DNA of 64,000 bases from Hypericum androsaemum (GCA_963995505.1 OZ023180.1:14646689-14710688), one strand, 5' to 3'; shown: positions 1-11,814, counted from the stretch's first letter. Program-made: numbers and translations. The notes: generated by a model from the letters alone, not told the origin.

Positions 1-2366
1 TTCATCTTCTAACGCGTAGGTTAGATAGTCCGGACCAAAAGATTTGGTTACCTTTGTCCGTTTACTACGTCTAGGTTCATCATTTTCCTGATTGGACCCT
101 TGTGTAGTCTCGTGAGCCCTTTTCTTTGAGCTTCCTTCCTTTCTTTCCTTATTAGGAAAGCTATTCTCAAAGAATGTTGCGTTCCTTGATTCTATGACCA
201 TTCCCGTATTTATCTAAGGGTTTTCAGATTTGTGCACCAAAAATCGATAAGCACTACTATTTTGTGCATATCCGATAAAGATGCAATCAATGGTCTTGGG
301 TCCTATTCTCACCTGCTTAGGCTTAGGTACTTCGACCTTTGCTAGGCACTCCCACACTTTAAGGTAACCGTAAGAAGGCTTCCTTCCTTTCTATAGTTCA
401 TATATGATTTTATCGCTTTTCTTGTGTGGTAATTTATTTAGAATGTGGTTAGCTGAGAGCACAGCTTCCCCCCACATGTTCTGGGGTAAGCCCGAGCTAA
501 TCAACATAGCGTTCATCATCTCTTTAAGAGTTCGATTTTTGCGTTCAGCTACACCATTTGATTAAGGTAAATATGGAGCAGTCGTCTGATGAATAATGCC
601 ATGTTCTTGATAGAGTTTCTCAAACGGAGCTACATATTCTCCTCCTCGATCACTTCGTATCATTTTAATTTTTACGCTGAGTTGATTTTCAACCTCATTC
701 TTATATCTCTTAAAGGCATCAAGAGCTTCGTCTTTTCCCTTTAGGAGATACACGTAACATTATCTCGTGCAATCATCGATAAACGTGATGAAGTATTTCT
801 TCCCGCCTTTAGTTTGCACGTGTTTCATATTGCAAGTGTCCGTATGAATTAACTCTAAAGGCGTAGTACTTCTTTCCACTGAATGGAAAGGTGCTTTGGT
901 CATTTTAGCCTCCACACATACTTCACATTTATCAGATGGGTTGAACTCTAGATTCGGTAATAAATTTAAACTTACTAACTTTCTTAGTGAGTTTAGATTT
1001 ACGTGTCCTAATCTACCATGCCATAAATTAGAACACTCGGCCAAGTAAGAAGAAGCATTAATTTTATTTTCACCATTAAAGGTGCGATGTACAGTTATTA
1101 CATTCATCTTAAATAGCCCCCTTTCTAGATAACCCTTTCCTATGAATTGACCCGCTTTGGTCAGTACAAACTTATCAGCCTCAAATACAAGCTTAAGACC
1201 GGCTTTGCTTAACAGTGAGCCGAAAACTAAGTTCTTGCGGATGTCCGGGACATGCAGCACATCCTTGAGGGTCAGCTCCTTTCCTGAGGTCAGCTTCAGG
1301 ACCACCTTATCCAGACCTACGATCTTGGACGTTGAGGAGTTTCCCATGAACAGCTTTCTGCCGGTGATAGGGATATAGTTCGAGAACATCTCCTTATCAG
1401 AGCAGATGTGGCGGGTAGCTCCAGTGTCCACGAACCACTCTCTTGGATTATCCACCAGGTTGGCTTCAAACACCACAGCTGACAGATCCATCTGGGACAA
1501 GTCTTCAGCCAGGTTAGCCTTTCCTTGGTCGTCCTTCTTCGGCTGGCGATAGTCCTTAGCCATGTGGCCGGGTTTGCCGCAGTTGTAGCAGTCACCCTTG
1601 ATCTTCTTTTTTTTTTCTTCTTGGGCTCTTGCTTCTCCTGCTTATCCCCAGACTTCTTCCTCTTCTTGCCAGTTTTTCCCTCAGCGAGGTGCACGGTGGT
1701 CTCAGAGTTGGCCTTGCCTTGCTTGACTTCAGACTTTCGGTTGTCTTCCTCGATCCTAAGTCTCACGATCAGGTCTTCTAGGCTCATGTCCTTCCTCTTG
1801 TGCTTGAGGTAGCTCTTGAAATCCTTCCAGAGCGGGGGGAGCTTCTCGATCATCGCAATTACTTGGAAGGACTCGCTGAGTTGCATCCCTTCGGCTTGGA
1901 TCTCATGGAGGATCAGCTGCAACTCCTGCACTTGGTCGATGACCTTCTTAGAGTCCACCATCTTGAAGTCGAGGAATCGTCCGACGATGAATTTCTTCGT
2001 CCCGGCATCCTCCAACTTCTTAGAGTCCACCATTTTGTACTTCTTCTCGACTGAACTCCACATCTCCTTAGCGGTCTTGGCTTCTGCGTAGACATTGTAG
2101 AGCGTGTCGTCTAGTCCATTTAGGACATAGTTCTGGCATAGGAAGTCGCTATGACTCCATGCATCGAGGGCGTTGATCTTCTGTTAATCTGCCTCATTTT
2201 CTGCCACCTTCGGAGCCTCTTCCTTCAAGAATTGGACCAGGTTGAGCGTCGTCAGGTAGAACAACATCTTCTGTTGCCGCCTCTTGAACTCGGTACCGTC
2301 GAACTTGGCCGGCCTTTCGGTGTGGACAGTTCCCGGGACTGCTGGTGCTGAGCTTGTCGATGCCAT
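1..2366 (-). pseudogene. copia gag-pol polyprotein, broken
   Basis: The start is taken at 2366 (MASTSSAPAV). Gag has the UBN2-type region (about 2366-1700), a basic KKRKKS/KKKK stretch and a CCHC knuckle ([12 protein letters not shown], about 1595-1550). Retropepsin shows the DTGA motif ([13 protein letters not shown], about 1440-1400). The GAG-pre-integrase region shows LWHGRLGH and CEVC (about 1040-920). The integrase core shows a TDTC aspartate, then RSDRGGEY (about 650) and NGVAERKNRT (about 550). Breaks seen: a stop near 2181, a frame change at the T-run near 1607-1616, a stop near 757 and further stops near 560, 400 and 215. It would encode a retrotransposon polyprotein acting in cytoplasmic particles. 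Subfamily was not resolved. Confidence 0.85.
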
Positions 2367-2710
2367 CTTCAAGTACACAATCTCGTCTTACGATTGTTGT
2401 TTCAGAGGGTTGGTGTACTTGATTAGGATCTACTTTAGTCGAGGCAAGTGTTGGACACTTTCTCCGTAAGACAAGATTGCCCCGTATATTTCAGTGCGGT
2501 ACGGGCTACGACAATCGTCCCCAAGATACAATGACTGTTAGGGCATTTTCAAGAATATTGCACACGTATCTCGAAACTTTTGGGTGAACCCTTATATACC
2601 CAGAACTTTCGGACTCTTTTCTAAGTGAAGAACGGGGGAAGAGGAGAAGACAACAATGCTCAGAATATGCACTTGCTGCTGGGATGAAGAAAATGGCAAG
2701 GGGGCACGCC

Positions 2711-2719
2711 TATTTATAG
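2711..2719 (-). promoter_or_regulatory. TATA box of the copia LTR
   Basis: CTATAAATA on the minus strand lies about 345 bp upstream of the gag start. The position fits a U3 promoter reading leftwards into gag. Confidence 0.5.
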
Positions 2720-2786
2720 GCTGGAGGAGGCAGGGAAGCAGCCACCCCGAAGAGACGCGTCCGCTCGGCCAGCAGGCTGTCTGGCA

Positions 2787-2900
2787 GCGCTCGTGGCCCT
2801 TCGGTGGCTTCTGAATCCTTCCAGGTACGCCAGGCTGCGCTCGTGGCCCTTCGGTAGCTTCTGGATCCTTCCAGGCGCGCCAGGCTGCGCTCGCGCCCTT
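2787..2900. repeat. 50-bp tandem repeat in the copia LTR
   Basis: Units begin with GCGCTCG at 2787, 2837 and 2887, a strict 50-bp period. The first two units are nearly identical (GTGGCCCTTCGGT, then CTTCTG, then ATCCTTCCAGG). The third diverges after about 20 bp. Such direct repeats are common in retrotransposon U3 regions. Confidence 0.85.
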
Positions 2901-3027
2901 TCGTGAGGGATCTCGCGACCCTTCGACCTTCTGAAAGTCTCCTGCACATTCCAGCCCTTCGTGCCTCTTCGGTGGCCATCCTGGTAAGTGCGCCACAAAG
3001 CGCCCATTGCGACCTGCGTCCAATGCG

Positions 3028-3075
3028 CCATACGCACACGCACGTGCATGTGCGCGTGCGCGTGCGCGTGCTCGT
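3028..3075. repeat. alternating purine-pyrimidine tract
   Basis: A run of CACACGCACGTGCATG followed by repeated GCGTGC alternates purine and pyrimidine over about 45 bp. Such tracts can adopt Z-DNA. It lies inside the presumed copia LTR. Confidence 0.7.
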
Positions 3076-3277
3076 CCTCGCAGGCAGCTAGCGGTGGGTC
3101 AGCCTTTTGGGTAGCCAATCAAGTTGAGAGGTGAGGAGGGGAATTCCTTATAAACAAGGAAATTCTCCTTGCTCTAATCAATGTGGTATTGCCCCTTTCA
3201 TTTCCCTTTTGGGCCTCTACTTTGTGTCTTACCACTTTGGGCTTTGCATTGAATTTTTTCATTCAAAACCCTAAGGC

Positions 3278-3540
3278 GGGATGAGCTCCCCAAATCCAAC
3301 GTGCCAAAGCTCCGGGCCCAGGAACTTCTGTCAGCCAGTGGGCCGGAGCTGCTCAGCTTCCCGGACATCTCGTTGTCGTCGGATGTGGCCCTCTCGATAA
3401 CAGAGGTCGGGAGACAATAGCAGCCGCCTCGGGGATCTTGCTGACGTTGATGGGGACAGCGCGTGAGAAATCATAGGAGAGAGGCGGGCCCTTGGGGGTG
3501 GGTTCCACCCCCGTCCTCTTATATTTATTTCTTCTGCTTC
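3278..3540. other. GC-rich fragment, possibly gene-derived, unidentified
   Basis: The base composition is much more GC-rich than the DNA to its right. Open stretches exist on both strands, for example minus-strand KGPPLSYDFSRAVPINVSKI read from about 3490. The minus reading looks protein-like but I cannot assign a family, and the frame breaks within 60 codons. It could be an exon remnant captured beside the copia element. Confidence 0.3.
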
Positions 3541-3789
3541 TAGGAAGTGAAGTTACTAATTTTAATTTTCTCTTTTAAAGTGGTGGTGTTTGTGAAATGG
3601 TTAATTTTTTGTGGATGTGAATCTGTTCATGTGTTCTTTTGAGTTCAATCGATGCAAATTCATGAGAGGATTGAGTTTTTTTGGTAGATTTGATCAATTT
3701 AATTTTTGGTTCCTGGATTGAGGATTGGGTGTTCTTGTTGGTTGAAGGTTGAAGATGGTGTTTGAAGGTTGAAGAATGTGAATTTTTTT

Positions 3790-3975
3790 AATTTTTTATT
3801 TAAGGATATTTTAGTCATTTCCATGACAAAAAATGAATAAAAGAGTCGATGACGTCAGTCAGGGACCCGAGAGTTTCTAAAATCAAACTTGGGGAACGTC
3901 AGGAAGAATTTTAGAAATGCAGGGACCCTCGAGGTAGGAACGCCAAAATACAGAGACCTGAGCATAATTTTTCCT
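3790..3975 (-). mobile_element. single arm of a TIR element (same family as 11815-12839)
   Basis: Read on the minus strand this begins AGGAAAAATTATGCTCAGG. It continues with the family landmarks: 'GGGTCCCTG' and the GACGTCA core, then a run ending in CATGGAAATGAC. These match the arms at 11815-11965 and 48102-48415. No opposite arm is visible to the left, so it is a truncated copy. Confidence 0.65.
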
Positions 3976-4329
3976 ATATTTTTTCCAAGTGCACTGCATT
4001 TCTTCTTTGCCAAAGGGATTGTAGCTCCACGACACAAGGCGTTGCATATATTTAAGAAGTTTCAGGGTTCAAACTTTGACATGACATGTAAAATTTTACT
4101 TTTCAAAAAATATTTTTTTTCCTGAAACGAACGTCTTTTTTAGTTTTAACTCCGAGAAAAAATATCAAGTTACATCATAGTTGCTAGAAGAACGCAACTT
4201 AAAATGAAAACAACATCGCAATAGAGTGCCTTGCAAATACAATAACAAATCTCAAGGGACATAATTCTTAAACCGGACCAACGCAGCCATTCAAACAATC
4301 GTCATTAAGTCTTAATATAGAAACATGTC
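3976..4329. other. intergenic, nothing recognised
   Basis: AT-rich DNA downstream of the Ole e 1-like gene. It should hold that gene's 3' untranslated region. No repeat or conserved coding stretch was seen. Confidence 0.5.
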
Positions 4330-5224
4330 TTAGTAGTTGCCACCGGGAGCAGGTTTAGAGTCAGAGGTGCAGATAAAAGGTCCCACAGAGTACAATTTGA
4401 TCTTCTTGTTGTTGAGAATACGGTAAGAAGAAAGCAAAGCACCTCTTATACCCCTGTTGACATCGGTCGGGACTTTGCAAGTCTCCAAAGGAGAGTGCTC
4501 TAGGTAAGCCTTGCATTCTGTGTACTTCACTTTAGCTTTATTCAAACCGAACAACGGTAATGTCTTGAAGAAATAGCCGCTTGCATCGGTTTGATTTGTT
4601 AGGCAAGAGAATTTCGTGGTCTCGTACCCATTGATGTCCTCTCCCAGGCATGCAATCCTTACCACGGCACCTACATTAGCAACCAGTTTATTTATGATCC
4701 AATGAGAAAATTTCCCACACCTATATTTATTTACGCACAAAAAGCTACATTAAAAGATAATATAGATTTAGATGGAAATTTTAGTTGAATTGGAGCTAAA
4801 TATTTGATGGGCCAGGAAAAATATGATTCATAAGCCTAATTCATGTACAAGTTGGAATTAAAGGTTAAATACTTGGAACATAATATTATTAATATTTGCT
4901 GAAAAATTTTTAGCTACCCGATTAGAAAAGTTTGAATTGAAGGTTACCTTTAATAGGGACAAACTTTGGGCCTGATTTGCACAAGACAAGCCCCTCAATT
5001 GCGATGGGGAGAGTTGGGCCGTAGCCATAATCGGGCTTTTCTATCCTGGGCTTGGGAATGCCATCAAATTTAGGCAACTTGGGCTTAGGAACTTGTGGTT
5101 TTGGATTGGAACTCTGGCCTGGCTTGCTAGGCCCAGACCCGTAGTCACCACCAGCCGATGCAATACCCAGCAATGACAATAGAAGAAGAATCGATGTCAC
5201 AGAGGAGAAAGGAGAGGGAGCCAT
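4330..5224 (-). CDS. Pollen Ole e 1 allergen/extensin family protein
   Basis: Two exons on the minus strand, 5224-4948 and 4670-4330, joined AAAG^GTAACC...TGTAG^GTGCC, give about 205 residues. The start at 5224 (MAPSPFSS) opens directly into a signal peptide with a leucine-rich core ending in IASA. An ATG 24 bp upstream is possible but would spoil the signal. After the signal comes a Pro/Lys-rich stretch with KPKLPK-type repeats, then an Ole e 1 domain. Six cysteines (LCKSG, ACLGE, SCLTN, ECKAY, TCKVP, ICTSD) match the three disulphides of the family. Such proteins are secreted to the cell wall, often in roots or pollen; the exact role of this one is unknown. A TATA box lies about 100 bp upstream. 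Confidence 0.85.
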
Positions 5225-5326
5225 TGGTGGGAATAAACAATTTTGCAAAAAGCAGATTGATTAGAGAAGAAGACTAATTAATGTAGAATAATGGGTCGAT
5301 GAAATAAAATCAACAGGCCGATGGTC

Positions 5327-5334
5327 TTATATAG
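5327..5334 (-). promoter_or_regulatory. TATA box of the Ole e 1-like gene
   Basis: CTATATAAG reads on the minus strand, about 103 bp upstream of the start codon at 5224. The spacing is typical for a plant core promoter. Confidence 0.6.
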
Positions 5335-5821
5335 GGATTGAGAAGTACAATGATGATCAAGAATATTGTTTGTCCAATAGTTAAGAAGAACGTGCAGCCT
5401 CCCAAGGTTGATGGTGTGTTGTAGTTCAGGCGACGTGAGGAGCAAATTCTATGTAATCGTTGACTATCATTCTGGTGGACCTTTTCTACTCGACCAAATG
5501 AGGTTGGAGGATGAGCTTCTCTCTAGATATCACACATATTGTCCCAACCGCTACAAACCTTTCACAGAGACCAGAAACAATAGCCATCAAAATGTCAGCA
5601 TACCTACAAGGAGCGAGCTGTTTCCAACATTGGAGCTTGTTTTGCCAGCTCCTGAGAGTTGGCTGCTCCACCAGACGTAAATCGGGTAGATTCTGTCTTT
5701 GCGCTCGTTAAATCTGCAGTTCCAGCCGCTCCTCTTTCCCTCCACTCACCTATCGGATTCGTAAACTATGCAGGGCATTGAGCAGTACTAGCTAAGGTCC
5801 TCGGTCCTCCACCAGCAACCT
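5335..5821. other. 3' flank of the MBOAT gene and promoter of the Ole e 1-like gene
   Basis: Both neighbours read leftwards, so this stretch should hold the 3' untranslated region of the MBOAT gene (right part) and the promoter of the Ole e 1-like gene (left part). Short open stretches on either strand show no family resemblance and are not called. Confidence 0.5.
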
Positions 5822-8800
5822 TTACTGGTTCTTTTGCTTAGCATCCTCAATGTAGAACATCAGCTGCAAGGAGACAATATATATCCCTTCGTGAAGGTCA
5901 TTATGATTGCAATTTGTAATGAGCTAATTCTTCGGACATTAATTATTTTACCTTTGCCCCGACGTAGAAGGTTACGAGCATTGCAGCCAGTACAGGGAAT
6001 CCTGCAAGAGAATGTCTCACGGTTAGAGACACCTACATGTATATCAGATACCAGAACAGGTGAGCAGGCTATCTCCATACCCTCTTTAGCGAGGAATCGT
6101 GAAAATAGCCAGTTAAGACCAGATGGTCCTATAACGTAGCCAACCAGGTTTGCCACCTGCATAGGATCAATAAGAAGAAATAGAATATTCAAACAGCTAG
6201 TCTAATATCTGGTCTTGTCCATTTACGTCTGCTTCCATGTTTCGGGTAGAAAACAAAGTAAAGACATCAGGGCCTGCTTTTGTGCATCCGCTCCATGCAG
6301 TAATAAGCATAAGTGGGAAGTTCTTCCTCCCACCTTACAAATCATAGTTTTCGTTGACCTCCTTTGAGACCGTTGATGTTCAACCAATCATTATGCCAAA
6401 ATATTGAAAGCGGGTTACGTTGCAGACAAATAAAAAGTAGAACAACTCAGTGAAAGCCAATGCTGAAACCAACCATGAGACAGGTGATAGTGACAGCACC
6501 AGCAACTGCACGAAGTTCTCGAAACATGAACTGACCAAAAGCACTTCCCACCTATACAGAAAATCAAGGAGAAAGGTCAGCAGCTAGGATAGTTGATGCA
6601 CTTCATATTTGCCAGCGTCTCTTGCTTCGTGAACCTCTGCATCATTCATGGAACATATCTCTCAACGCATACCTAGAACATTAAAGAAAAACTGCATATG
6701 GTTTTTGTACAATATCCGCTGTCACACCATCATGGGTGTGAACTCATATGAATTTGGATATAGATATAGATATAGATATATGATAGAACCGAAAACCATG
6801 TCATCAGTAGCTAACAACCACGAAATCAAAATGGTTCCTTTGCTACCAAACAATGGTAGCTTTCATATTACATGTGCACGGCATATCAAAATGAGTAAAG
6901 ACACAAAAAGCACCTGATATGTGCTCGCTGCTGATTTCACTGCCATTTCAGGAACAAAGAACAAGCATGTTAACCATGCCCATGAAATGAGTTTCCTGGG
7001 AAGAAAAATAATGTCAGCTAGAACGAAGTGATAGTTTATCCGCAAATAAAAACCATTTGCTTCATAAGAACAACGATTACCATTCCAGGTCATGCCAGAT
7101 GGCAACAAATGTGAAGATAACCCATACATTGAGAAGCTTTCTTCGGGATCCTCCAAGAGGGATATACAAATATCTAAACATAGTAACAAGTGAAGATTAA
7201 ATTAGAAAGAATAATGCTAGAGCCACTATGATGATTAGTGGAAGTTTTGGCGCCTTATCACTTGCGCATGCTACACTTAATACCGTATCACCACATATAC
7301 GATAGCAAGCAGCATACAATTTAACGAAGGCTTTTCAACTCTTGCATCACAAACCATAAAAAGAGATTGGTAGCTCCAACTTGTGTGTGAGAGTTTGACA
7401 TTGTACCTGACAAGCCATTTGTTGTAAGAGGCATGCCAATTTTTCCAAAAAGTCTCCAAGTTATAGCAATTATTAATGCATCGAGGCATATTTTCAGGAG
7501 CCTCAACACCACATATCTGGAGGAGAAAAAATAGCTTGATTGGTAAAAGTACCATTTTCTGGATTGCAACTATAAAATACTAACTCTGAAAAGAAATCAA
7601 ATAGAAGAAGATAAACCAAGCTTTGATACATACCAGTGACCAGAACCGAAAATAGCGCCAGATGAGGAGAAATTTTAGCCACATGAAGTTTAACACCTTA
7701 AGGTATACATATGAAGATGCGCGCAATCAGATATTACATCTAACAGGAGTAGTAAATAGCAGAAAAGCGGTCAGTCCTTTTTGCTGATAGATCACCTTAC
7801 CCCATACCCGATGATGAATGTGTCCATTGGAGATAACAGTTTCCACAGCCCACTGCTCATCATGATAAAACTCTTTGGTGACCTCACAACCACACGAGAC
7901 ATAATTATAATACACTAAACGTGCTAAGATAGTTACCTGATTGCAAAAGCATTATAGTGAAACAGATGTGTCATCAACTCCATTATGCAAAAGCTGAATG
8001 CCCACCGTAACCCGTACCAAAAAGCACTTCGGCTTGTAGAAGTGCTGGTGGGTGTATCTAACTGCCGCACAATAGTACTTCATTATTCTTAATTTCACCA
8101 CTACGTCAAAAGCACAGGGGCACAAGCATTTTGCTAAAAAAGGATGAATTAAGACAAGCATGCTGAAGAAGATAATAATTGTAGATGTAAAAGATTTTTT
8201 AAAAATAGGCTTGCACCTCAAGAAATCTAGCCAAAACAAGACAACTTGACTGAATTGAAAAAATAAAAAGAAAAGAAAATTGTATGAAGGACACGGACCT
8301 GTGAGGCAAATGAGTTGAAGCTGATGATTGGACCAGCAATGTAAAGTGGAGCATAAACCAGATAAGAGAGATATAGGCTGAAGGAATAGTAATCTTTAGG
8401 CAGACTGGTCTCCTGTGTAATGTCAATAAAGTAGATCAGGAGAACAATTAAAAAAGTGGTGGGACAAACAAGAGGCATCTACTGCTGTTAAATCAAATTA
8501 CTAAACAGCAGAAACATCTAGAAATTTGGGGAATAAAGATGTATCCAACCTGTCGGAAGTGATAGCAGAATTGTCCAGACTTACAAATATTGCAACGTTG
8601 GACATGTTTCTGAGATGAGAAAGCAACATCAGAAAAACTAATTGATGTGGGAGACACTTGAAAATTCAAGAAAGACCACAAGCAACCATGAATCAATTTA
8701 TAACCAGGGTAAAGAAGCATTTCATTTGTGAATCAATGATGTAAGAGCCCGAAAAATGACGAATAAAAACAAGTTGCTATCTGAAAAGGAATCAATATGC

Positions 8801-10634
8801 AAGCATTTAACCAATACCATACTCTAAATCAAGATCCAATAATATCTTCAGATGTACATTTGAGCATGCCACAACATTCCAGAGTGCCATAAGACTTGGT
8901 TGACATGCATAAAGTGCAACTTCAGATTCACAAACACCTCTTAGGTCATTCATCACAGATACCGGTATGCCACCAGTTTGACTTAGATATTAGAGAAAGA
9001 AAGAGATAGCAAGCACTCTTTCAGTCCAAGGGCATCCGATGTCACCTTCTGATCAAAACGGGGGGTCTGATCGGCCCAGTGGTAATCATATCCAAAGCTT
9101 ATCATCCGCAAGATGACTGCAAAGACAAGTTCATGATGTTTTAGTTGCAAGCATTTAGTTAATATCCTTTTACATTTAATAATCTGACCTGAAAATGGAG
9201 CCAGATTTAGATTAGCTTGTGAAGCAAGGAGAATTACCAAAATTGAAGCAGATGTGCCATCTAAAAGTTCCTCGAAAATCATCTAGATATGCCCACCGTT
9301 GCCTAACAATAAAGAAGATAAACTTTGAGAGAGCAGCGAAGATTATTACAAGTCAAACAACCTTTCAAATGATGTAAAAGAAGGAGTCAGGGTATAGGCC
9401 CATGCAACTCACCCAAAAATGGAGAAAGGGTACCCTTCATAAATTCGGTTGCATAGAAGGAAGAGAATATTGAAAGCCCAAAGGAAAAACGAGAAGTATT
9501 TTGTTCTTGCAAATATCTGCACGAGCACAAATCTAGTAAAACTAAATGATGAGAAACAAAAAAAAAAGTATGCCACAAGGAAACGAATACTAACAATCGA
9601 GATGTCAAAAGTTAGAAAATTAATAAATATTAGTAAAACATCATCATCAGCAATCAAGCAATAGAAGGTACTAATAACAAACGTTCTAAATTCTACTTCT
9701 CATGGGAGGGACTATCAGTTGACAAGTATGAGAAGCAACCTTTTCAATCCACCAATTAAATTAAAACATGCTATGATAAGTGCTGCATATGTTAGTTCAC
9801 TGCTAAATCAAGGCCACCCGAGAACAAGGCTAAGAGTCATATAGTTGAGATAGGTTATTTCCATCAGGTAGAACGGGACACAACTCACCTTCGCTAAAAT
9901 GAAGTTGAGTGAAGCTATCGACAGAATGAATACAATGCTGCAAGCAAGATGAAGAACAGGTAAGGGAAAGATAGAGAGAGCCGTGCGCCAAAAGAAATTG
10001 CAACGGAGACGCACCAGGCACCGTGTAGATAGGTTAGATACGCCAAGGAAATGAAAAGCCAGACAAAGGACATTCCTTTGGCCCGCAAAGAAGCAAATGC
10101 CCTCAAGAAATGGACCAGCAAAGCCACCGGTCCAAAGACCAAGGCTAGAATTGGCAAGTTACCACGAAAATTCCTCCATTGTGCATCAGAAAGGTCCTAG
10201 ACGATAAGAAAAAAAGGAAAGAGTGAGCGAGGACAAAGAAAAGACTCGTGTTGGTCTGAGGAGACAGCCGGTCTGATGACGGACATTACAGAAACCATAA
10301 AAGAGAACCCATTTCAAGATGTGGGTCATCTAAATTAGCCCTAAAAATCCAATCTTTGACATGGTTCAAAAGGACATGGGCTAACATTGAGAAACGGAGG
10401 GGAGATCCACCCGGGGCGCAAGCCATGGAGCTTTGTGTAATGATCTGCGACCAATTGTCGGAACCTTCGTTAGTCACTTGGAAACCGAATTCCCTCGTTT
10501 GAAAGGCGTGGAGAAGGGGAAGAGGGAAACGAACCGCGGGAGAGCTGGAGCGATCGGCGTATGATGAAAACATAGAAAGCGAAGGCGTAGAGAACCAGGA
10601 ACCACGGCTCTTTCCTCTTCCATTCCCACTTCAT
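5822..10634 (-). CDS. GUP1-like membrane-bound O-acyltransferase (MBOAT)
   Basis: Nineteen minus-strand exons give 524 residues in unbroken phase: 10634-10535, 10444-10386, 10196-10015, 9937-9889, 9516-9413, 9302-9238, 9116-9046, 8609-8550, 8412-8299, 8061-7937, 7852-7801, 7696-7634, 7516-7407, 7173-7081, 6995-6914, 6551-6474, 6156-6081, 6001-5952, 5863-5822. All junctions are GT-AG. The product matches the plant GUP1/HHAT-like MBOAT family along its full length (for example TKYFSFFLWAFNILFLLCNR and SAFGQFMFRELRA). Many hydrophobic membrane segments are visible. Family motifs are FWKNWHASYNKWLVR (His376) and IWHDLEWK, whose His412 is the expected catalytic histidine. The family transfers acyl groups in the endoplasmic reticulum membrane; yeast GUP1 remodels GPI-anchor lipids, but the plant substrate is not established. 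A hAT-like element sits about 140 bp upstream of the ATG. Confidence 0.93.
6756..6782. repeat. (ATATAG)n microsatellite
   Basis: About four and a half units of ATATAG lie in the MBOAT-gene intron between exons 15 and 16. Confidence 0.85.
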
Positions 10635-10785
10635 TTTTCTGACCCCGACTGAAGTGTAATTGCTTCGCCCAAAGCTCTTAGCTTGAGTGCGGCATTTTGA
10701 CGAACAGGAGATGGGCCCTTTGTGAAATTGTCGTCTTTTCTTCTGCTTTTTTGAGAACTCAAATAGTCGTCTTTCTAGTTTCTGC

Positions 10786-11108
10786 CAAGGTTTTAAAAAA
10801 CGCGGTCCGACCGGCAGTCCAACCGGTCGAACCGTGAATCGGAACAAAGAACGTACCGGTTTTGAGCATCAAAACGCCAACCTTACGAACCGGGAAAATT
10901 TCGGTCTGACCGGACGGTTCAAACGAAAATTTGACACTGAATTTTCCGGTTCGTAAGGTTGGACCAAAAACCAATAGAACTTGGTCGGGATTTCGCCCAA
11001 GGCAAGGTGGAAAAGACCAAAAAATTGACAGAACCCTCGTTTTTCCCTCTGTGGCACTCTCGTCCTCCACCTCCATGACCTCCGCGATTCTCGACGTCTT
11101 CCCCCCAC

Positions 11109-11140
<32 letters not shown>

Positions 11141-11780
11141 ATCGAAGCCACAAACAAGTTAATCAAACACTTTATCAACCGAGAAGCCCAGGTTTCTTAA
11201 GGTTTTTTTTTAAAGAGAAACGGTTATGCTTACGAAACCACTGGGGATGGCGAGGTTGAGGATTTGGCCTAGATGGCTGTCAACCACGGGTTGTGTTCGT
11301 CGGTGAACGGGCTTTGGAAGCCGTTTGCTTTCCAGATCCAGGTGATATCGTTAACCTCCCCTCCCTCTCTCTCTATGATTCTACTTTGCAATTGTTTAGT
11401 GCCATAGCTGGGTTTTTTTTCTTTCTATTTTTTGATTATGGAATTCAAGGAAGAGATTGCTGAGAAGATGAACCATTTACTTTCCTATTGTTTAGTGCCC
11501 AAAGTTGGGATTTTTCTGAGAAGAAGATGAAGTGTTTACTGCGTTTTGTTGAAATGTGTGAACAAAAATTTGTTTTTTAATATAGAATAAAAGAGGAAAC
11601 GCGTGTAGTTGGTTGGAGTACGTGGAACAATGTCACAGGATGGAGGGTGGGCGCTAAATATTATAATTTTTTATCATTCAAAAAGTTCCGGTCCGACCGA
11701 CGGTCCAACCGGTTGGACCGGTCAACCCGGAGGACGGGAGAAATCCCGGGTCGACCTCCGGGTCGTTTTTAAGAACCTTG
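10786..11780. mobile_element. non-autonomous hAT-like element, copy A
   Basis: The ends are CAAGGTTTTAAAAAAC at left and, reversed, CAAGGTTCTTAAAAAC at right. A perfect 8-bp duplication GTTTCTGC flanks it at 10778-10785 and 11781-11788. Eight-bp duplications and CA...TG ends fit the hAT superfamily. The subterminal regions are rich in GGTCCGACCGG-type motifs. An internal hairpin has perfect 17-nt arms at 10877-10893 and 10946-10962. No transposase is present. A 29-base C run lies in the middle. A second copy of the family is at 38834-39578. Confidence 0.9.
11110..11138. repeat. poly(C) run of 29
   Basis: An uninterrupted run of 29 C residues lies inside the hAT-like element. The length may be affected by sequencing or assembly error. 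Proline- or glycine-rich readings through it are artefacts. Confidence 0.9.
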
Positions 11781-11814
11781 GTTTCTGCTACTTTTCCTTC
11801 CGGGTTAAATTAAA

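Larger units (their letters stand above)
1..3300 (-). mobile_element. Ty1/copia LTR retrotransposon, partial, degenerate
   Basis: Gag, zinc knuckle, retropepsin, GAG-pre-integrase and integrase occur in that order on the minus strand. This is the Ty1/copia order, with integrase before reverse transcriptase. The reading runs off the left edge just before the reverse transcriptase, so the RT, RNase H and 3' LTR lie outside. A GC-rich non-coding stretch upstream of gag (about 2449-3300) with a minus-strand TATA box is taken as the 5' LTR. No standard initiator-Met primer site was found next to gag, so the right boundary is uncertain. In-frame stops and a frameshift show the copy is dead. Confidence 0.85.
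2449..3300 (-). repeat. putative 5' LTR of the copia element
   Basis: This is non-coding, GC-rich DNA directly upstream of gag. It holds a minus-strand TATA box (2711-2719), a 50-bp tandem repeat and an alternating purine-pyrimidine tract. The left end TGTTGGA at 2449 and a right end near 3300 (CCAACG) give imperfect TG/CA-type ends. The partner LTR is outside the window, so the boundaries could not be tested. Confidence 0.4.

Noticed and set aside
5224..5248. Upstream ATG of the Ole e 1-like gene
   Set aside because: Using it puts MQNCLFPP before the signal peptide; the second Met gives a normal signal.
5408..5711. Plus- and minus-strand open readings of 60-90 residues
   Set aside because: They lie in the 3' untranslated region of the MBOAT gene and show no family resemblance.
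8190..8257. Possible extra exon of the MBOAT gene (SCLVLARFLE)
   Set aside because: It has splice-like ends, but exons 9 (ends 8299) and 10 (starts 8061) join in phase without it and match the family there.
10869..11200. Poly-Gly and poly-Pro open readings
   Set aside because: They read through the 29-base C run inside a transposon, with no conserved sequence on either side.
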